From Dermatemys mawii (taxonomy: Eukaryota > Chordata > Testudines > Dermatemydidae): 64,000 nucleotides of DNA. The notes beneath the pieces were generated by a model, which was given only the letters and a program-made list of their open reading frames with translations, made no database searches and was not told the DNA's origin. The number at the start of each line of letters is the position of its first letter. The first letter of the stretch is position 1. The position numbers were made by a program, and so were the translations under genes. Below, one piece after another: positions 37,797 to 49,510 of the stretch. The stretch is taken from NCBI GenBank assembly GCA_007922305.1, contig ML677366.1, positions 17,150,338 to 17,214,337 on the forward strand, given 5' to 3'.

Positions 37797-38468
37797 CTAT
37801 ACTATCTCAAGGGTTAATGGAAAAATGCGTAGGTGCATTTTAGGACATTGTTTTATTACACAGTTGTCCTTCATTTATTTGTTAAAGGAGACATTGTATC
37901 AGTTATTGAGACACATAGATTTCAGCAGCAAGTCCAGAGAGTGCCCACAATAAAGAAAGTCAGCATGCACTCAGCATCTAAGGAAAGAAAGAGTTTAAAG
38001 GGACAGTCAACATTAACTCTTCCTTGGCTGATGTTTATAAGGATCTTATCAACAAGGAAGAAACCGACTACTTGGAATTAACAATTAAATTGTCCATATG
38101 CTGTTAATGGGGAAAAATACAACCCCCCCCCTCAACTTGTTTCAATTATTGCCATCTTTTTACTTGTAATTATTGTAGGTGCAACATTTTCAGACAGAAA
38201 TGTATTTTTTCAGGTTAATGATTCTCTTTAATAGCAGAATGCCAGTGACTGTATAAGATTTTAGGGCCTTCAGACCTCGTTATTTATGTTCTTAGTCCCC
38301 ACATACAGCAATATAAATTCAGTTCTACCATTGAAAGGGAAAATAACCCTCATGAAACTATGAATTACTGTATAGATAAAGGTAAATCACTTACAGCTTC
38401 CTGTTTTGCTTCTCCCTACTGGACTAACAGAGTATCTACACTAGTCTAGCTATTTCTGTATCCTAAAC

Positions 38469-39212
38469 CAGAGGTTCTCACAACAAAATTTTTGGTCGCC
38501 TCAGAATGCGACCACCAACTCTTGCTGGTGGCCAGGCTGACAAATTTTCCTAAAATACTTAATTAACTTTAGGAAAAACAAATAAATATGCACATATACA
38601 TGTCTGTATCATTGTACTTTATTTAGGTAGGGTTTTTTTCAGAGTCAGTAATAAAAATAATTTACAGTTGTCTCTATTCTTTACTGGGCCTAAACAGCAT
38701 AGAAACACAAATAAGATGCTTTGTATGTTCTTGTCTTTCAGTTGTTGTTTCTTTTACTTTTTTAGTTGCATTTTTTTTCTTCTAAGACTTGCTAGCTGGT
38801 AAGTCTTCTGCTGTGTAAAGTGATATTTGTATGTTTGCTTTTCCCCACAAATTAACTCAGCCCTGGAACGCTCTGGGACAAATTAAGCCCTGGATGGGGA
38901 GGTGGGCAGGGAGGCAGCGGGGCCCAGGGACGATGGCATGGGTGGTGAGTCTGGGGCCAGAGTCTGAACCCAGAGCCTGCCACCATGTGGATGGAGCCTG
39001 CAGCCCTCTGACCAAAGCAGCTGCAAAACCAAAACCCCACCAGCTGCTTGAATCTCCAGCATTTGTATCTCAGGGGGGCGGGGGAATCACTGCTGGCAGC
39101 CTTGGGAGGGGGCCACTGCTTTGCATCTCCCCTCCAGCCCAGGAGGCTGAGGCCGCAAGAAAAGGCCCCGGTGGCCTCATGCGGCCGTTGTGACCACATT
39201 TGAGAAACACTG
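38469..39212. mobile_element. hAT-type non-autonomous element
   Basis: Terminal inverted repeats are cagaggttctcacaac on the left and catttgagaaacactg on the right. The flanks tcctaaac and tcgtaata match at 5 of 8, consistent with an old 8-bp duplication. The right part is GC-rich and carries no transposase. Confidence 0.7.
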
Positions 39213-40702
39213 TCGTAATAAGCAACATGAAAGTGTCTATTGTGTGTTGCCTAAAAGCAACACATAATTTTGAGCTACTCTGATCATACAATTCACAGAA
39301 AATTCCAGTATATTGTTAATAATTGGGAGAACCATGTTGATTTTTCACTACAGTATTACTCCTGTTACGGGTTCATTCAAAACGGTAACAAACTAATTTT
39401 CCAAGTTCAGTTTTTATTTCTCTCTGACAGTATCAAAGCATGTTATCTCTTGCACTTCAGGTTCAAGAGAACTGTCAGTTTTAACCCAAACAGCAGTCTG
39501 TAAATCTGGAAGCACATATAGCTGTGTATTACAATGGAGTAGCAGCTCCAGTATAGTTAAGGTTAAGGCCAGCGTTCTGTTTAAAGCTCGACTATTCCAA
39601 GTGCTTTAATATTTGGACAGTTACTTGGATTCACTTACAGTGAAAAGACACAGTGCAAATAAGAGACAAGAACTGCCTGCACCTGCCCTATGCTCAAACA
39701 CTGAGCATGTTCCCCCGACAGAATACCACACAGGTCTATATCAAAAAGAGGCAGACTGGAACGTCAGGGTACACACATACCTCCTTCCTTTGATAACATG
39801 CATGGGGTGAGCCAGACCCAGATCTCTGCATATCACAGTCACAGCTCTGTGACACTCCTCAAACTAATCCCCAGATCTCATATCACAAACACACCTCCGC
39901 CAACCCGCTCCACCTGCTGCCTCCACCATTCACCTACAACTGAAAGAAACTAGAATGCATGCAGATAATTCCCAGTGGTGATTGCCAGCTGTAGGCAGAG
40001 TTAAGGTTGTGTGGGCATCTACCTTAATTCTGGTTTTCAGAAGTCTGAGTTTTGCTGAACTTGAGATTCTGGAAGGGCACAAGCTATCATTAGGCATCTT
40101 TAACTCTGCATTAATGATTTTTTTTTGTCATTTATTCTTGAAGATCTTATTGTGATATAACCATGAAAGAAACTCTAAAGTTGAGAGTCACATGGCTGTG
40201 GACACAAAACTATTAAAAAACTACATCATTGCCAATATTTAATCATTGTTAAGAGGCATAGTATTTATTTACCTTCTAATCACTATTAACTTTTCATTTA
40301 AATAACATAATGTACTATCACATCTTTTGGAGTTGTTTATGCCATTTAAGTGCCTACTTGGTGCCACTTAAACTCTTGAAGAACACAAAGTATTTCTGCC
40401 ATCCACTTCCCTGGACTTATTCTTTTGCCACTTTGTTTTCAAAAGTGGAGAATGGAATGATGTCAGTGCATCAATGTTTCTATCAGTCATTAGACTTTCA
40501 GATGCACTGAACTGAGTTTTTACTTGTGACCACACAACTTCTTGTAAATACAACTTTGTAAATAGTGTAATTTCAATACACAACTGTAAATCTGGAGGCA
40601 TGAATTAGTTATAATTTAAATTCATTAGTAAAAGGGAAAGTTAAAAACTTTTGAAAGTACAGGAACTGATGGCTCAAGGGACAGGTAATAAATGGTATAG
40701 AT

Positions 40703-40928
40703 CAGTGATTCTTAAACTTTTATATTGGTGACCTCTTTCAGATAGCGCACCTCTGAGTGCAACTCCCCCTCCCCTTATAAATTAAAAACACTTTTGATAT
40801 ATTTAATACCATTATAAATGCTGGAGGCAAAGCGGGGTTTGGGTTGGAGGCTGACAGCTCATGACCCCCCATATAATAATCTTGTGACCCCCCCCGAGGG
40901 GTCCTAACCCCCAGTTTGAGAACCCCTG
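40703..40928. mobile_element. hAT-type MITE, about 226 bp
   Basis: Termini are cagtgattcttaaactttt and cccagtttgagaacccctg. The flanking octamers gtatagat and atctagag share 5 of 8 bases. The interior includes ttggtgacctctttcagat and gaccccccatataataatc, a type of sequence frequent in reptile DNA. Confidence 0.75.
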
Positions 40929-41322
40929 ATCTAGAGGACTTGCTGCAACTAGTTCACCATTCAAATTGATTTGAATACTGACAAAGTCTGCTGGGTGTTC
41001 AATGGCCTCTGTGAAATGAATTAGTGGTCTCAGGAGAGTTCTTCACATGGCTAAACTCACTTCCCTCTCATTCCTCAAGGTGGTCTCCCAGAGGAGGTTT
41101 GTGTTACATAGGTGAGCCAGACGTTAGGACAAGATGGGCGGTAGCAGTGCCTGAACTATGGATAAATAAAGGGCTTCATTCCTGACAATCTGGCATCTGT
41201 CTAGAGTACTAAATCCATTATTTTAAACAAATGGTTGGAAATTGCTGTGCCATTTTTTCTGTGATCAGCATTGCCATGGCCTTCAGAAGCATTTTATCTG
41301 CATTCATAACTCTGAGCTAAAA

Positions 41323-41865
41323 CAGAGGTCCTGAAAGTGTAGGGTGCGCCCCTAGAGGCATGTGGAGGAACACTGGGAGGGTGCGGCAGGGCCAGGCTAG
41401 CACCCATGGGGGGGCGGAAAGAGAGCACAACCTTGCTATGCTCCAGTCCTGCCCCTAGCCACGTCCCCAGCTCTCGGCCCTGCGCCTGGCCCCGTCCCCA
41501 GGCTCAGTGTTGGTCCGCGCCCAGCACCCGCTCCAGTCATGACAGCTGGCTGCAGCTCTGTTGCCAGGGACAAGACTACGGGGAAGGACGAGGGTGGGAG
41601 TGGAGTTGAAGCTGGCTGCGGGCCTGGTTGCTGGTCCCCACCATAGCCCAGCTGCAGCTCCGCTTCTGCCCCCACCCCAGCAACCTCGAACCACACTCCT
41701 GGCCCAAGACCTACCCACAGATGTGGCCCCAGCCTCAACCCCCTTACCCCTGTCTGTGTCTCCTATCCCCAGCCATGGCTCCTCTCTGGAGCCCAGCTCT
41801 GGAGGTAGCAGGGGAGGCAGATAGGAGTAATGCGGGAGTGACCCTCAAAAGTTTGGGGACCACTG
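41323..41865. mobile_element. hAT-type element with perfect 8-bp target-site duplication
   Basis: The 543-bp element runs from cagaggtcctgaaagtg to aaagtttggggaccactg; the ends are imperfect inverted repeats. The octamer agctaaaa is present intact on both sides (41315-41322 and 41866-41873), the hallmark of hAT insertion. The interior is Pro/Ala-codon-like GC-rich DNA with no recognised transposase. Confidence 0.88.
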
Positions 41866-42924
41866 AGCTAAAAATAACATTTTAAAAACAGGAAGATTAA
41901 ACTTTCTTGATTTAGCTTTCTAAAAATAAGTGTAGAAGATGGTGGTGGTGAAGCAGCTTCATTTTATACAGGGGAAGTTGTAATTAATATGCCGTTAACA
42001 ACTATCTTTCTTTGAGCTTATACCTTTGAATAATGACTTTATCTGCACTACATCTGTGGTGTATTTGACAACGCCATTGTTCAAATCTAAAAAAAATATA
42101 CTTTACCAAGCCTCTCAGGGAAAAACTAGGAGAAAGTCCATTTGTCAGACAAACACTAGGTAAGTGACATTTCTTATCTACTCCATTTAGTTTAATTAGA
42201 GTCCTTATCTCAGGAACATATGGTCATGGCAAGCAGTGACCTTGCCCTTTAGCTTCTGCTTCAATGGTTAGTCATTGATAAGACTGCCATAATCCATGAA
42301 CTAATTATGGATCAGACTCTTAACTCTGAACATATTACAGAGACCTGGTTCAATGACAACTTGCCTGTCAGTTGGTTCTGCTTTTTCTGATTGTGTTTGT
42401 GGTTCAGCATGACCGAAGGGGAATCTGGCGGAGTCTGATCTCAGGTGTAGAAAATGCCTCATCACAAGGACAGATTGATGTAGTATGAGGATTCCAGGAT
42501 AAAATGAATTTGGGAATTTTGGCTGTGTACCAGTCTCACTATTCAAAAGGGATTCCTGGCCGAACTTGTTGAGCCTGCTACTGGAGTCTTTGACTAACCC
42601 CAGATCCTCAAAGGCATTTATATGCCCAGCTCCCATTGATTTGACCTTTGAGGATCTGAGTCTGAAATTTCTTCATGGGGGTGACTTTAGTATCATCACC
42701 AGGCCTCTTGTGGATTTGTCTGAGACTTCCTGGCTTCTAAATGGTGTCTGACTCAGCTTAATCTCGTGTGTACACCACACATCTAATTTAGAGACAGAAC
42801 TGGAAAAAGGGTGGATTTAAAATAAAACTACACCTTAATCATGATCATTGCTTTAGATCAGCACTTTTCTAAGCTCTGTCAAGGTGATGGATCTTTCCAA
42901 CTAAGGTATTTATATGGCCCCCAT

Positions 42925-43130
42925 CTTCAGAGTAGCTGAGTACCTCACAATCTTTTGATTTATTTATCCTCACCTTCCTTGTGGGAAGTATTATCTCCAT
43001 TTTATAGAGGGGGGCATTGAGGCATAGAGACACTAAGCGACTTTCCTAAAGACCCTGGATATCTGTGGCAGAGCAGGGAATTGAACCTGGGTCTCCCAAC
43101 TTCCAGGCTAACCCCCTGAACAGTGGGCCC
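42925..43130 (-). repeat. MIR SINE, minus orientation
   Basis: The sequence tatctccattttatagaggg, then gcattgaggcatagagacac, ggcagagcagggaattgaac and ctgggtctcccaacttccag is a well-preserved reverse-complement MIR. Confidence 0.85.
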
Positions 43131-43641
43131 AACTATTCAAACCAAACTGCCTCTCCTGATCTGTTTCTGTAGCCCATCTGCTGGGCCTCAGGTTTCAGAA
43201 CATTCTGAGGAAATTTAGTGCTCAGGCATCTGGGAAGGTTTGCATTTGATCCTATAGGATATTATAACAGTCTGCTTTCTGTGACCTTTGACACGCTGGG
43301 ACTGTGATCAGATTTGCCTTTGCAGCACCCCCTTGTGGTCCATGAGGGCATGATTCACCCAGCTGCATGTCTCTGTAGGTAGGTTCACCGTCTTTTGCAA
43401 GGGTTGATGTAGCAGTGCTTTACCCATCTGGCCAAGGCACACATGGGTCCCTATTGGATGTTAAGGTCCACACTAAGTCAGGAAAAACCACAATGCAAAA
43501 TCAGGATCATCCAGCGAACCTTCAGCAGGACCCCACCCATATGTTTGGAACTCATCCTCCAACACTCAGTACTTCAGCCAGTCTCTTAAGGTCTGGTTGT
43601 CCCTTCTGCCAGGAGGCTCAACAAACCAGCAAGCTATCTCA

Positions 43642-43880
43642 GGCTATGTCTACACTACAGCTTATATTGGCATAATTTATGGGGTTCAGGGTGGAGATGT
43701 GTGTGTGAACAAATCACCCTCCTGAGTGACGTAAGTTACACCAAAATAAGCACAGGTGTGGACAGCACTATGTCAGCGAGAGCTTCTCCCGCCAACATAG
43801 TTTCTGCCGCCAACATAGTTTCTGCCACTCACGGGGGCTGGAATAGTTAAGCCGACAGGACAACTTTTAGAGCAGCTACA
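43642..43880. mobile_element. Harbinger-like MITE, right end degraded
   Basis: It starts ggctatgtctacactacagc after tca. The interior includes cctgagtgacgtaagttaca, ggtgtggacagcactatgtc and agagcttctcccgccaaca, matching a high-copy turtle MITE as I recall it. A 17-base segment, gccaacatagtttctgc, is repeated in tandem around 43792-43826. The right terminus is not readable. Confidence 0.65.
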
Positions 43881-44809
43881 TTACAGTCTCAAAGGAATTT
43901 GTCAGATAAAGTGATGAGCAACCAGTGTGGGAGGAAAGCTAGATTGGAAGTTGGATCTCAAATTTAAGTATATAGTGATCAATACCACCATCAACTATAA
44001 TCTACACTATCTGTGCAGGCGTGTCTGTGTAGATAAGTATAGATTTTTGTTGTTGGTATTTTGTTGATCAGGCAATCAATCAATTTGTGACCTTTCCTTT
44101 ACTATACCTAGCCCCTAATGGTCTGTCCAATAAGGATCCTCAGGTTTTCCTATAATGCAATTTTTTTAATACTACACAAAGACCAGGCAGTGAGAAATGA
44201 TGGAAACAAATGAGCATGTGTCTGAGATATTTCATTTCTAAAACTGGAGATTCAGGCCTGCAAGGGACATTTTATATTTGGTGAAAGATGCAGGTTCAAG
44301 GACAACTTCAGGCTGCTCCCAGAGCAAGGGGAAACCTGACACAGTGCTGAATTGAAATTGAAGATGTAATCTCTTTTGAGTGCATGTGCAAAACTCCCAT
44401 TAGCATTGTGCATGAAAGGAAGACAACATCTTTATTACGTTAACCCCTTCTATGCATCTATTTCAGATATTGACATCTGCTTCTGGGCAAATTGATCACT
44501 TTGACCTTCTGATCTGAGGAAATTTATTTCAGCACAGCCCACAATTATGAGAAGGGAGTTAAATTACATAGAAATGGAAAGAAATATTTCAGAATGGAAG
44601 GGTTGGCAATGGCTGATGGGACAGGGAACAAAGAGGCTTAAGATTTAATGTTAAAAAAAGGAGGACAGGCTGAATTTTTTTTGCCATTTAGTCATTGGAG
44701 CTCTGCCCATGTTTCAAAATGTCAAAAGATTTGCAGTCTTGGCTTAATAAATTAATCAGCTGATTAAACACACACAAAATTACAAAGAAAAAAGACACTA
44801 AGCCACTTT

Positions 44810-44905
44810 AGGTCTGATCCTGCAGAACCTTATTCAAGCAAGTGGTCTCACTGACTTCAGTGAGGCCACTTGCGTGAGTAAAGCTTGAAGGACTGAGTCT
44901 TTTCC
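44810..44905. repeat. Palindromic ttcagtg-type amniote repeat
   Basis: The stretch ggtctgatcctgcagaacct, then caagtggtctcactgacttc, then agtgaggccacttgcgtgag is an imperfect palindrome; ggtctcactgac pairs with tcagtgaggcc. Similar phrases recur at 15300-15415, 28465-28500 and 46985-47060. Confidence 0.5.
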
Positions 44906-45130
44906 ACTTACCTAATCTGTTTAAGTATTTATACTGTATTTATCACCATGGTAGCTTTAAGAAATACCATGACACATGGATTGCAATGGGAAAAATTACC
45001 AGCTCCATCACCACACTTCATTACTTGTTTGATGCACCATTCTGAATATGCTTTGTTGTAAACTACACCCAAAGGATGTTTTGCAGAGTGGTTCATATCA
45101 CATGCCCTAACTTTTCCAATTCCATTTCAG

Positions 45131-45277
45131 GTGGATATGTTGCTAATAGTCTAGCAATCATGATGGATGCACTTCATATGCTAACTGACCTCAGCGGTAT
45201 TCTTTTGACTCTGCTTGCTTTGTGGCTCTCTGCGAAATCTCCCACAAAAAAGTTCACCTTTGGATTTCACCGCTTAG
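45131..45277 (+). CDS. SLC30A4: SLC30A4 coding exon 2
   Basis: The exon encodes residues 134-182, completing TM1 and all of TM2 with the metal-binding pair H149/D153 in [13 protein letters not shown], then the cytosolic loop [13 protein letters not shown]. The acceptor is CCATTTCAG and the donor is TTAG before GTACGT. Phase 1 in and out. Confidence 0.96.
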
Positions 45278-46039
45278 GTACGTAGCTGCCAGAGTTTATT
45301 GTTTTAGCAGTGTTGTAAATGATAACTATGAGGAAAGTTTGCCTGCAGAGCTGTAGTGTAGAGCATTAAATAACCAGCAGAAATGAGGTTATGTGAATGT
45401 AGAAATAGCTTTACATTTTAGGGGCCTGATTATCATTTACACAAAGGGACCTTTATAATGCTCTGGCCATAGCAGGTGGCAGAGAGCTAGCTATGCTCGC
45501 TTTATGACACCTTGGAATTTCCCTAGACAGAGTGGCACAGAAATGAGAGACTGGGGCCTATGATTTGACCTGGTCTCCCCAGACCAAGGTTGTGTTACAT
45601 TGGTAGCCCTTTCTGGGACAGGTTCCACTGCTCCTACCTGTGCTGTAGCTATTTGTATGGTCAAATAGGAGACTATGTTGTCCTTGGCTGTCAGACTGTA
45701 ACCTTTCATGAGAACTAAGATCACTGAAAAGTTTAATAAAATACTCAAAGTGGCAGGCATGTCTTTTTTTTCCTTTACTACTTTGCTTTGCATTCAGATG
45801 AGTGATGTGGAGAAGGCTCTGTTTCTGTGGGTAGAATCTTTTTAATAACTGTGGATTAGATGTCTATTTAGGAAACTCATGTCACCATGACTATTTCAGG
45901 TTAAATTATGTAGGAAAAGTACAGCCTTTTCCTTGCAAATAATTCAGCATTCATCACCTGAATAAGAATCTTCCAGTCTAAAGACTTGAACATAGATGGC
46001 TACAGAAATACCAGCATTGATGTATCAAGCCTTCAGTTA

Positions 46040-46365
46040 GGCCTTCACTGTAAAAAATGTGTTCTTAACTTGGGGTAACTAACTCCAATTAGCTGACTCA
46101 GGGTAAAATCGCAGCAAAGACAAGGCAATTTTTAACTTGAGTGAGCAGCTCAAGTTAAAGCCTGCAGGGGAGCCTGGAGTTGAATTTGAGCTGCTAACAC
46201 AGTTTAAAAGCCGAGTTATGTCTTCACTACTATTCGAATCTGGGTTAACTAACCCAGCTTACAAACACTTTTGTCCCCTCAGCGATCACGTGACCATGGT
46301 GGAGACACACCGCACTTGCAGGGATGCTATTAACTCCAGACTGAAACTCAGGATAGACTAAGGCC
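46040..46365. mobile_element. Inverted-repeat MITE in intron 2
   Basis: The left end ggccttcactgt is a partial inverted repeat of the right end gatagactaaggcc. Internally, aacttggggtaactaactcc and ctgggttaactaacccagct include short palindromes. Flanking triplets are tta and tga. The family is not identified. Confidence 0.5.
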
Positions 46366-47129
46366 TGAAAGAATTAAAGGAAAACCCAGAAGGATTTAAT
46401 ATCACTTCTCTTTGAAACCCAACCCAGTTTCCATGGAACTTGATGGCAAAACCCTGTTTACTTCAATGAGAACAGAACCTGTGTGGAAATGGAATCTGGC
46501 AAATTCCAAGTTAAGTTTTTAGGGCTTGACTTAGCTCTTAAGAGTGAAAGTTTATTTGGCTTTCTGTCAAGTAGGTTCTGATGAGTGGGTGATTTTACAG
46601 ATTGTAATCTAAAGGTTGCTTGTTGCTCCCAGGATATGGGCCTTGCCTAAGGAATCTAACACGGGTAGGACAGGAAATTTCTCCTACAAGTCAGTGACAA
46701 GGCTCAGAGTGGATGTGCAGCCACTCCATTGTCCGCAGCTATATTGGCTGTCCAAGCAACTAGAACCCCTGGGCACCCCTCGGTTTTGAAAGATTAAGTT
46801 TAAAATGATGAAGTCTATTGAGGCAAATAGACCACTCCTCTGGCCCACCACAACCCTTATCATTATATCAATGTTATCTGTATTACAGAAGTATCTGGAG
46901 GAACCCCATGTGCTTAGTTACCACAATGTGGTAACAGGCAATCACTGTCCCAAAGTGCTTACAATCAGTGGTAAGACTTACTTATGATGAGTAGTACCTT
47001 ACTTCATGAGTAGTCCTATTGACTTCAGAGGGGTTCCTTTGGAAAATAAGGTAACACTCACTGTGAGTGATAGTCATCACAATCTAGCCCTAAATATAGA
47101 AGGCACAGAAAAAGAGTGTGAGAAAGGAA

Positions 47130-47233
47130 GTGTTGACCAGTTTTACAGAGGAGGAAGTGATACACAAAGAGATTAAATGACTTTCTCAAGATCACACAGG
47201 AAGTCTGTGGCAGAGCAGGGTCATAGTCCAGTG
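47130..47233 (-). repeat. MIR SINE, left part, split by an insertion
   Basis: The sequence aagagattaaatgactttct, then caagatcacacaggaagtct and gtggcagagcagggtcatag is reverse-complement MIR. The expected continuation, ccttacctacaatac, appears at 48033 after the inserted element. Confidence 0.75.
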
Positions 47234-48022
47234 TAGTTTTGCCAGGTGTTCGGTTTTTGACTGGAATGCCCAGTCGAAAAGGGACCCTGGCTGCTCTGAT
47301 CAGCACTGCTGACCAGGCCAGTAAAAGTCCAGTTGATGGCACAGTGGGGATAAGGCAGGCTCTGTGCCTGCCCTGGCTCCATGCAGTTCCCAGAAGCAGC
47401 CAGTACATCTGGCTCCTAGGATCAGGGGTTGCCATGGATGATCCATGAGCTACCTCACCCCGAGGACTGGCTCCACAGCTTCCACTGGCAGAAAACTGTG
47501 GCCAATGGGAGCTGTGGGAATGGCGCCTGCAGGGGTGGGTAGTGCACAGAGCCTGTTGGCCCATCTGCCTAGGAGATGGACATGCTAGCTGCTTCTGGGA
47601 GCTCCCTGAGGTAAATGCCTCCACACCCCGAGCCTTCTGCCCCAGTCCTAACCCCTTCCCACACCCAAACTCCCTTCTAGAGCCCACACCCAAACCCCAT
47701 TCTGCACCCCAACCCCCTGCCCCAGCCTGAAGCCCTCGCAAATCCCTCATCCTCGGCCCCACCCCAGAGCCCACACCCCCAGCCAAAGCCCGCAGCCCCC
47801 CTGAACCTAAACCCCTTGCCCCAGCTCTGAGTCCCCTCCTTCATCCTGAACCCCTAATTTCTGGCCCCACCCCAGAGCCTGCACTCCCAGCCGAAACCCT
47901 CACCCCCTACCTCAGCCCGAGGAAAGTGAGAGAGGGTGAGGGAGAATGGGGGCGAGGCATCAGAGAAGGGGCAGGGGCGGAGTCAGAGTGTTCAGTTTTG
48001 TCCGAATAGAAAGTTGGCAACC
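47234..48022. mobile_element. 789-bp repeat inserted in a MIR, with 10-base direct flanks
   Basis: The decamer tagtccagtg occurs on both sides (47224-47233 and 48023-48032). Ends are ttttgccaggtgttcggttt on the left and aaagttggcaacc on the right, weak inverted repeats around ttgcca. The middle is a C-rich tract of cccaaccccc-type units. This fits a high-copy turtle DNA element. Open frames inside are artefacts of composition. Confidence 0.75.
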
Positions 48023-48239
48023 TAGTCCAGTGCCTTACCTACAATACTATCTTTCCTCTCTACTCCATTCTACTGTGGAGAGAAGCATCACAGAGAACTC
48101 TGCTGGGTGCATGGGTTTACCTATACAACCTTCATTTTCCTGGGCAGCAGCAGTTCTGTTGTGTTGAGGATCTTCCAGGACCACAAAGGGGAAAGGAGAC
48201 AACATTTTCCCTAGTATGTGCTACATTCTTAAGTTCTAA

Positions 48240-48410
48240 TTCTGATTCTGATATGATTCTTTCTGTGGTCTTGAGCAAATTACTTAACCTCTCCCTATTT
48301 TAGGTACCTATAAAATATAAGAACTATTTACCAACCGCAGGTGTTGGGAAGATTAATTAGTTCATGGTTGCATATAACTGTGAAGATGAAAAGTGCTTTT
48401 TATGTTGTAA
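48240..48410 (+). repeat. MIR SINE, plus orientation
   Basis: The segment ctgtggtcttgagcaaatta, then cttaacctctccctatttta, then gtgttgggaagattaattag and gatgaaaagtgctttttatg follows the MIR forward consensus. Confidence 0.7.
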
Positions 48411-49289
48411 CTCTATTAATTAATAATATATGATTGCAGGTCTTGAACTGTAAACATTTTAACAGGAACGCTAACTTTTATGCTTGATGAAATATCAGGC
48501 GTCACTATTTCTGCTTTACTGTGGTTTAAAATACATGCTTTTATAATGAATTCCAAAGTCTGTTTTAGCTCAGTACTTACATAATGTAATGAAGTTTACA
48601 ATTCCTATTTCAGATTTTATAGCAGTAGGTAGCAGATCCATTAGCTTCATCACCTAATCCTACAACCCTTTGCCATTAATTAGTCACTCAAGCAATACTA
48701 TACAGTAGCAAGGCTCATTGGGGCTCTAACAAGAAAGGGTCTGCCAGCATTTCCATTACAATCATTTCTTTCAAGAGTTTTTAATTTTGTTGTATGAGTT
48801 ACCTTTATACTGAAACATGACCTTTCAGGTTTGCCCCAGAGCACTTTTTGGGCAATACGAATATACACAGAAATCTCTTGGGTACTGTTTTGAGTTATTA
48901 AGCCTCATTTAAACAAAATGATTTTTTCAGAGGTTTTTGTACGCTTTTAGAGCTCAAAAACTAATGTGTATATAGAAATGAAGTGACCTGAGACCAACCT
49001 AAGACAAGAATGAAGGTCAGACGAGTTCATTTAAAAAAAATGGAAAGCTGTTGTTTTTTTTTTTTAATAGTTTTCTTGAAAATATTTGACAATCCTGGAA
49101 ACTTTCACTAAGATTGCTCTGGGCTCAGCAGAAGACTTGCATCTCATTGGGTTCTTTTTCACACTAGCAACAAATATCTGAGAGTTTAAGCAGAGGAAGA
49201 ATAATTGTGACTCAGGGAGTTTTTCACAGCTTTTACATGGGAGCTTAGTCGGCTCTAATTCAGTTCGTCTACTTTCAACTTATGTAATG

Positions 49290-49510
49290 CTTCTCATTCA
49301 AGGATTTCAAAGCACTTTACAAACATTAATTCAAGGAGCTGCATAGGACCTCTGTGAGCGATACAAGTATAGTTTTCATTTTATTGCTGGGGGGACATAA
49401 GAGGTTAACATATACAAGGATTTACTTAATTAATCTGAGGCACCCACATTTGATTGGTCTGGCCTAAGTGCCCAATGCCACACAAATCAGCTGTAGAGCT
49501 AGTAATGGAA
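49290..49510 (-). repeat. MIR SINE, minus orientation, diverged
   Basis: The phrases ggatttcaaagcactttaca, ctctgtgagcgatacaag and tgccacacaaatcagctgta, then gagctagtaatggaacaaga match reverse-complement MIR with gaps. Confidence 0.6.

Larger units (their letters stand above)
37647..45130 (+). other. SLC30A4: SLC30A4 intron 1
   Basis: A 7.5-kb phase 1 intron. It holds a GTGACCAG element at about 37676-37796, three hAT-type elements (38469-39212, 40703-40928, 41323-41865), a MIR (about 42925-43130), a MITE (43642-43880) and a ttgacttcagtg-type repeat near 44810. No additional exon was recognised. Confidence 0.85.

Noticed and set aside
46284..46294. tcacgtgacc, resembling the TFEB/CLEAR site relevant to lysosomal genes
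   Set aside because: It sits inside a repetitive element deep in intron 2, and a single E-box-like match is expected by chance.
47058..47786. 242-residue minus-strand open frame
   Set aside because: It crosses a MIR and the C-rich repeat inserted in it. The sequence is repeat-derived and has no start context or splice partner.
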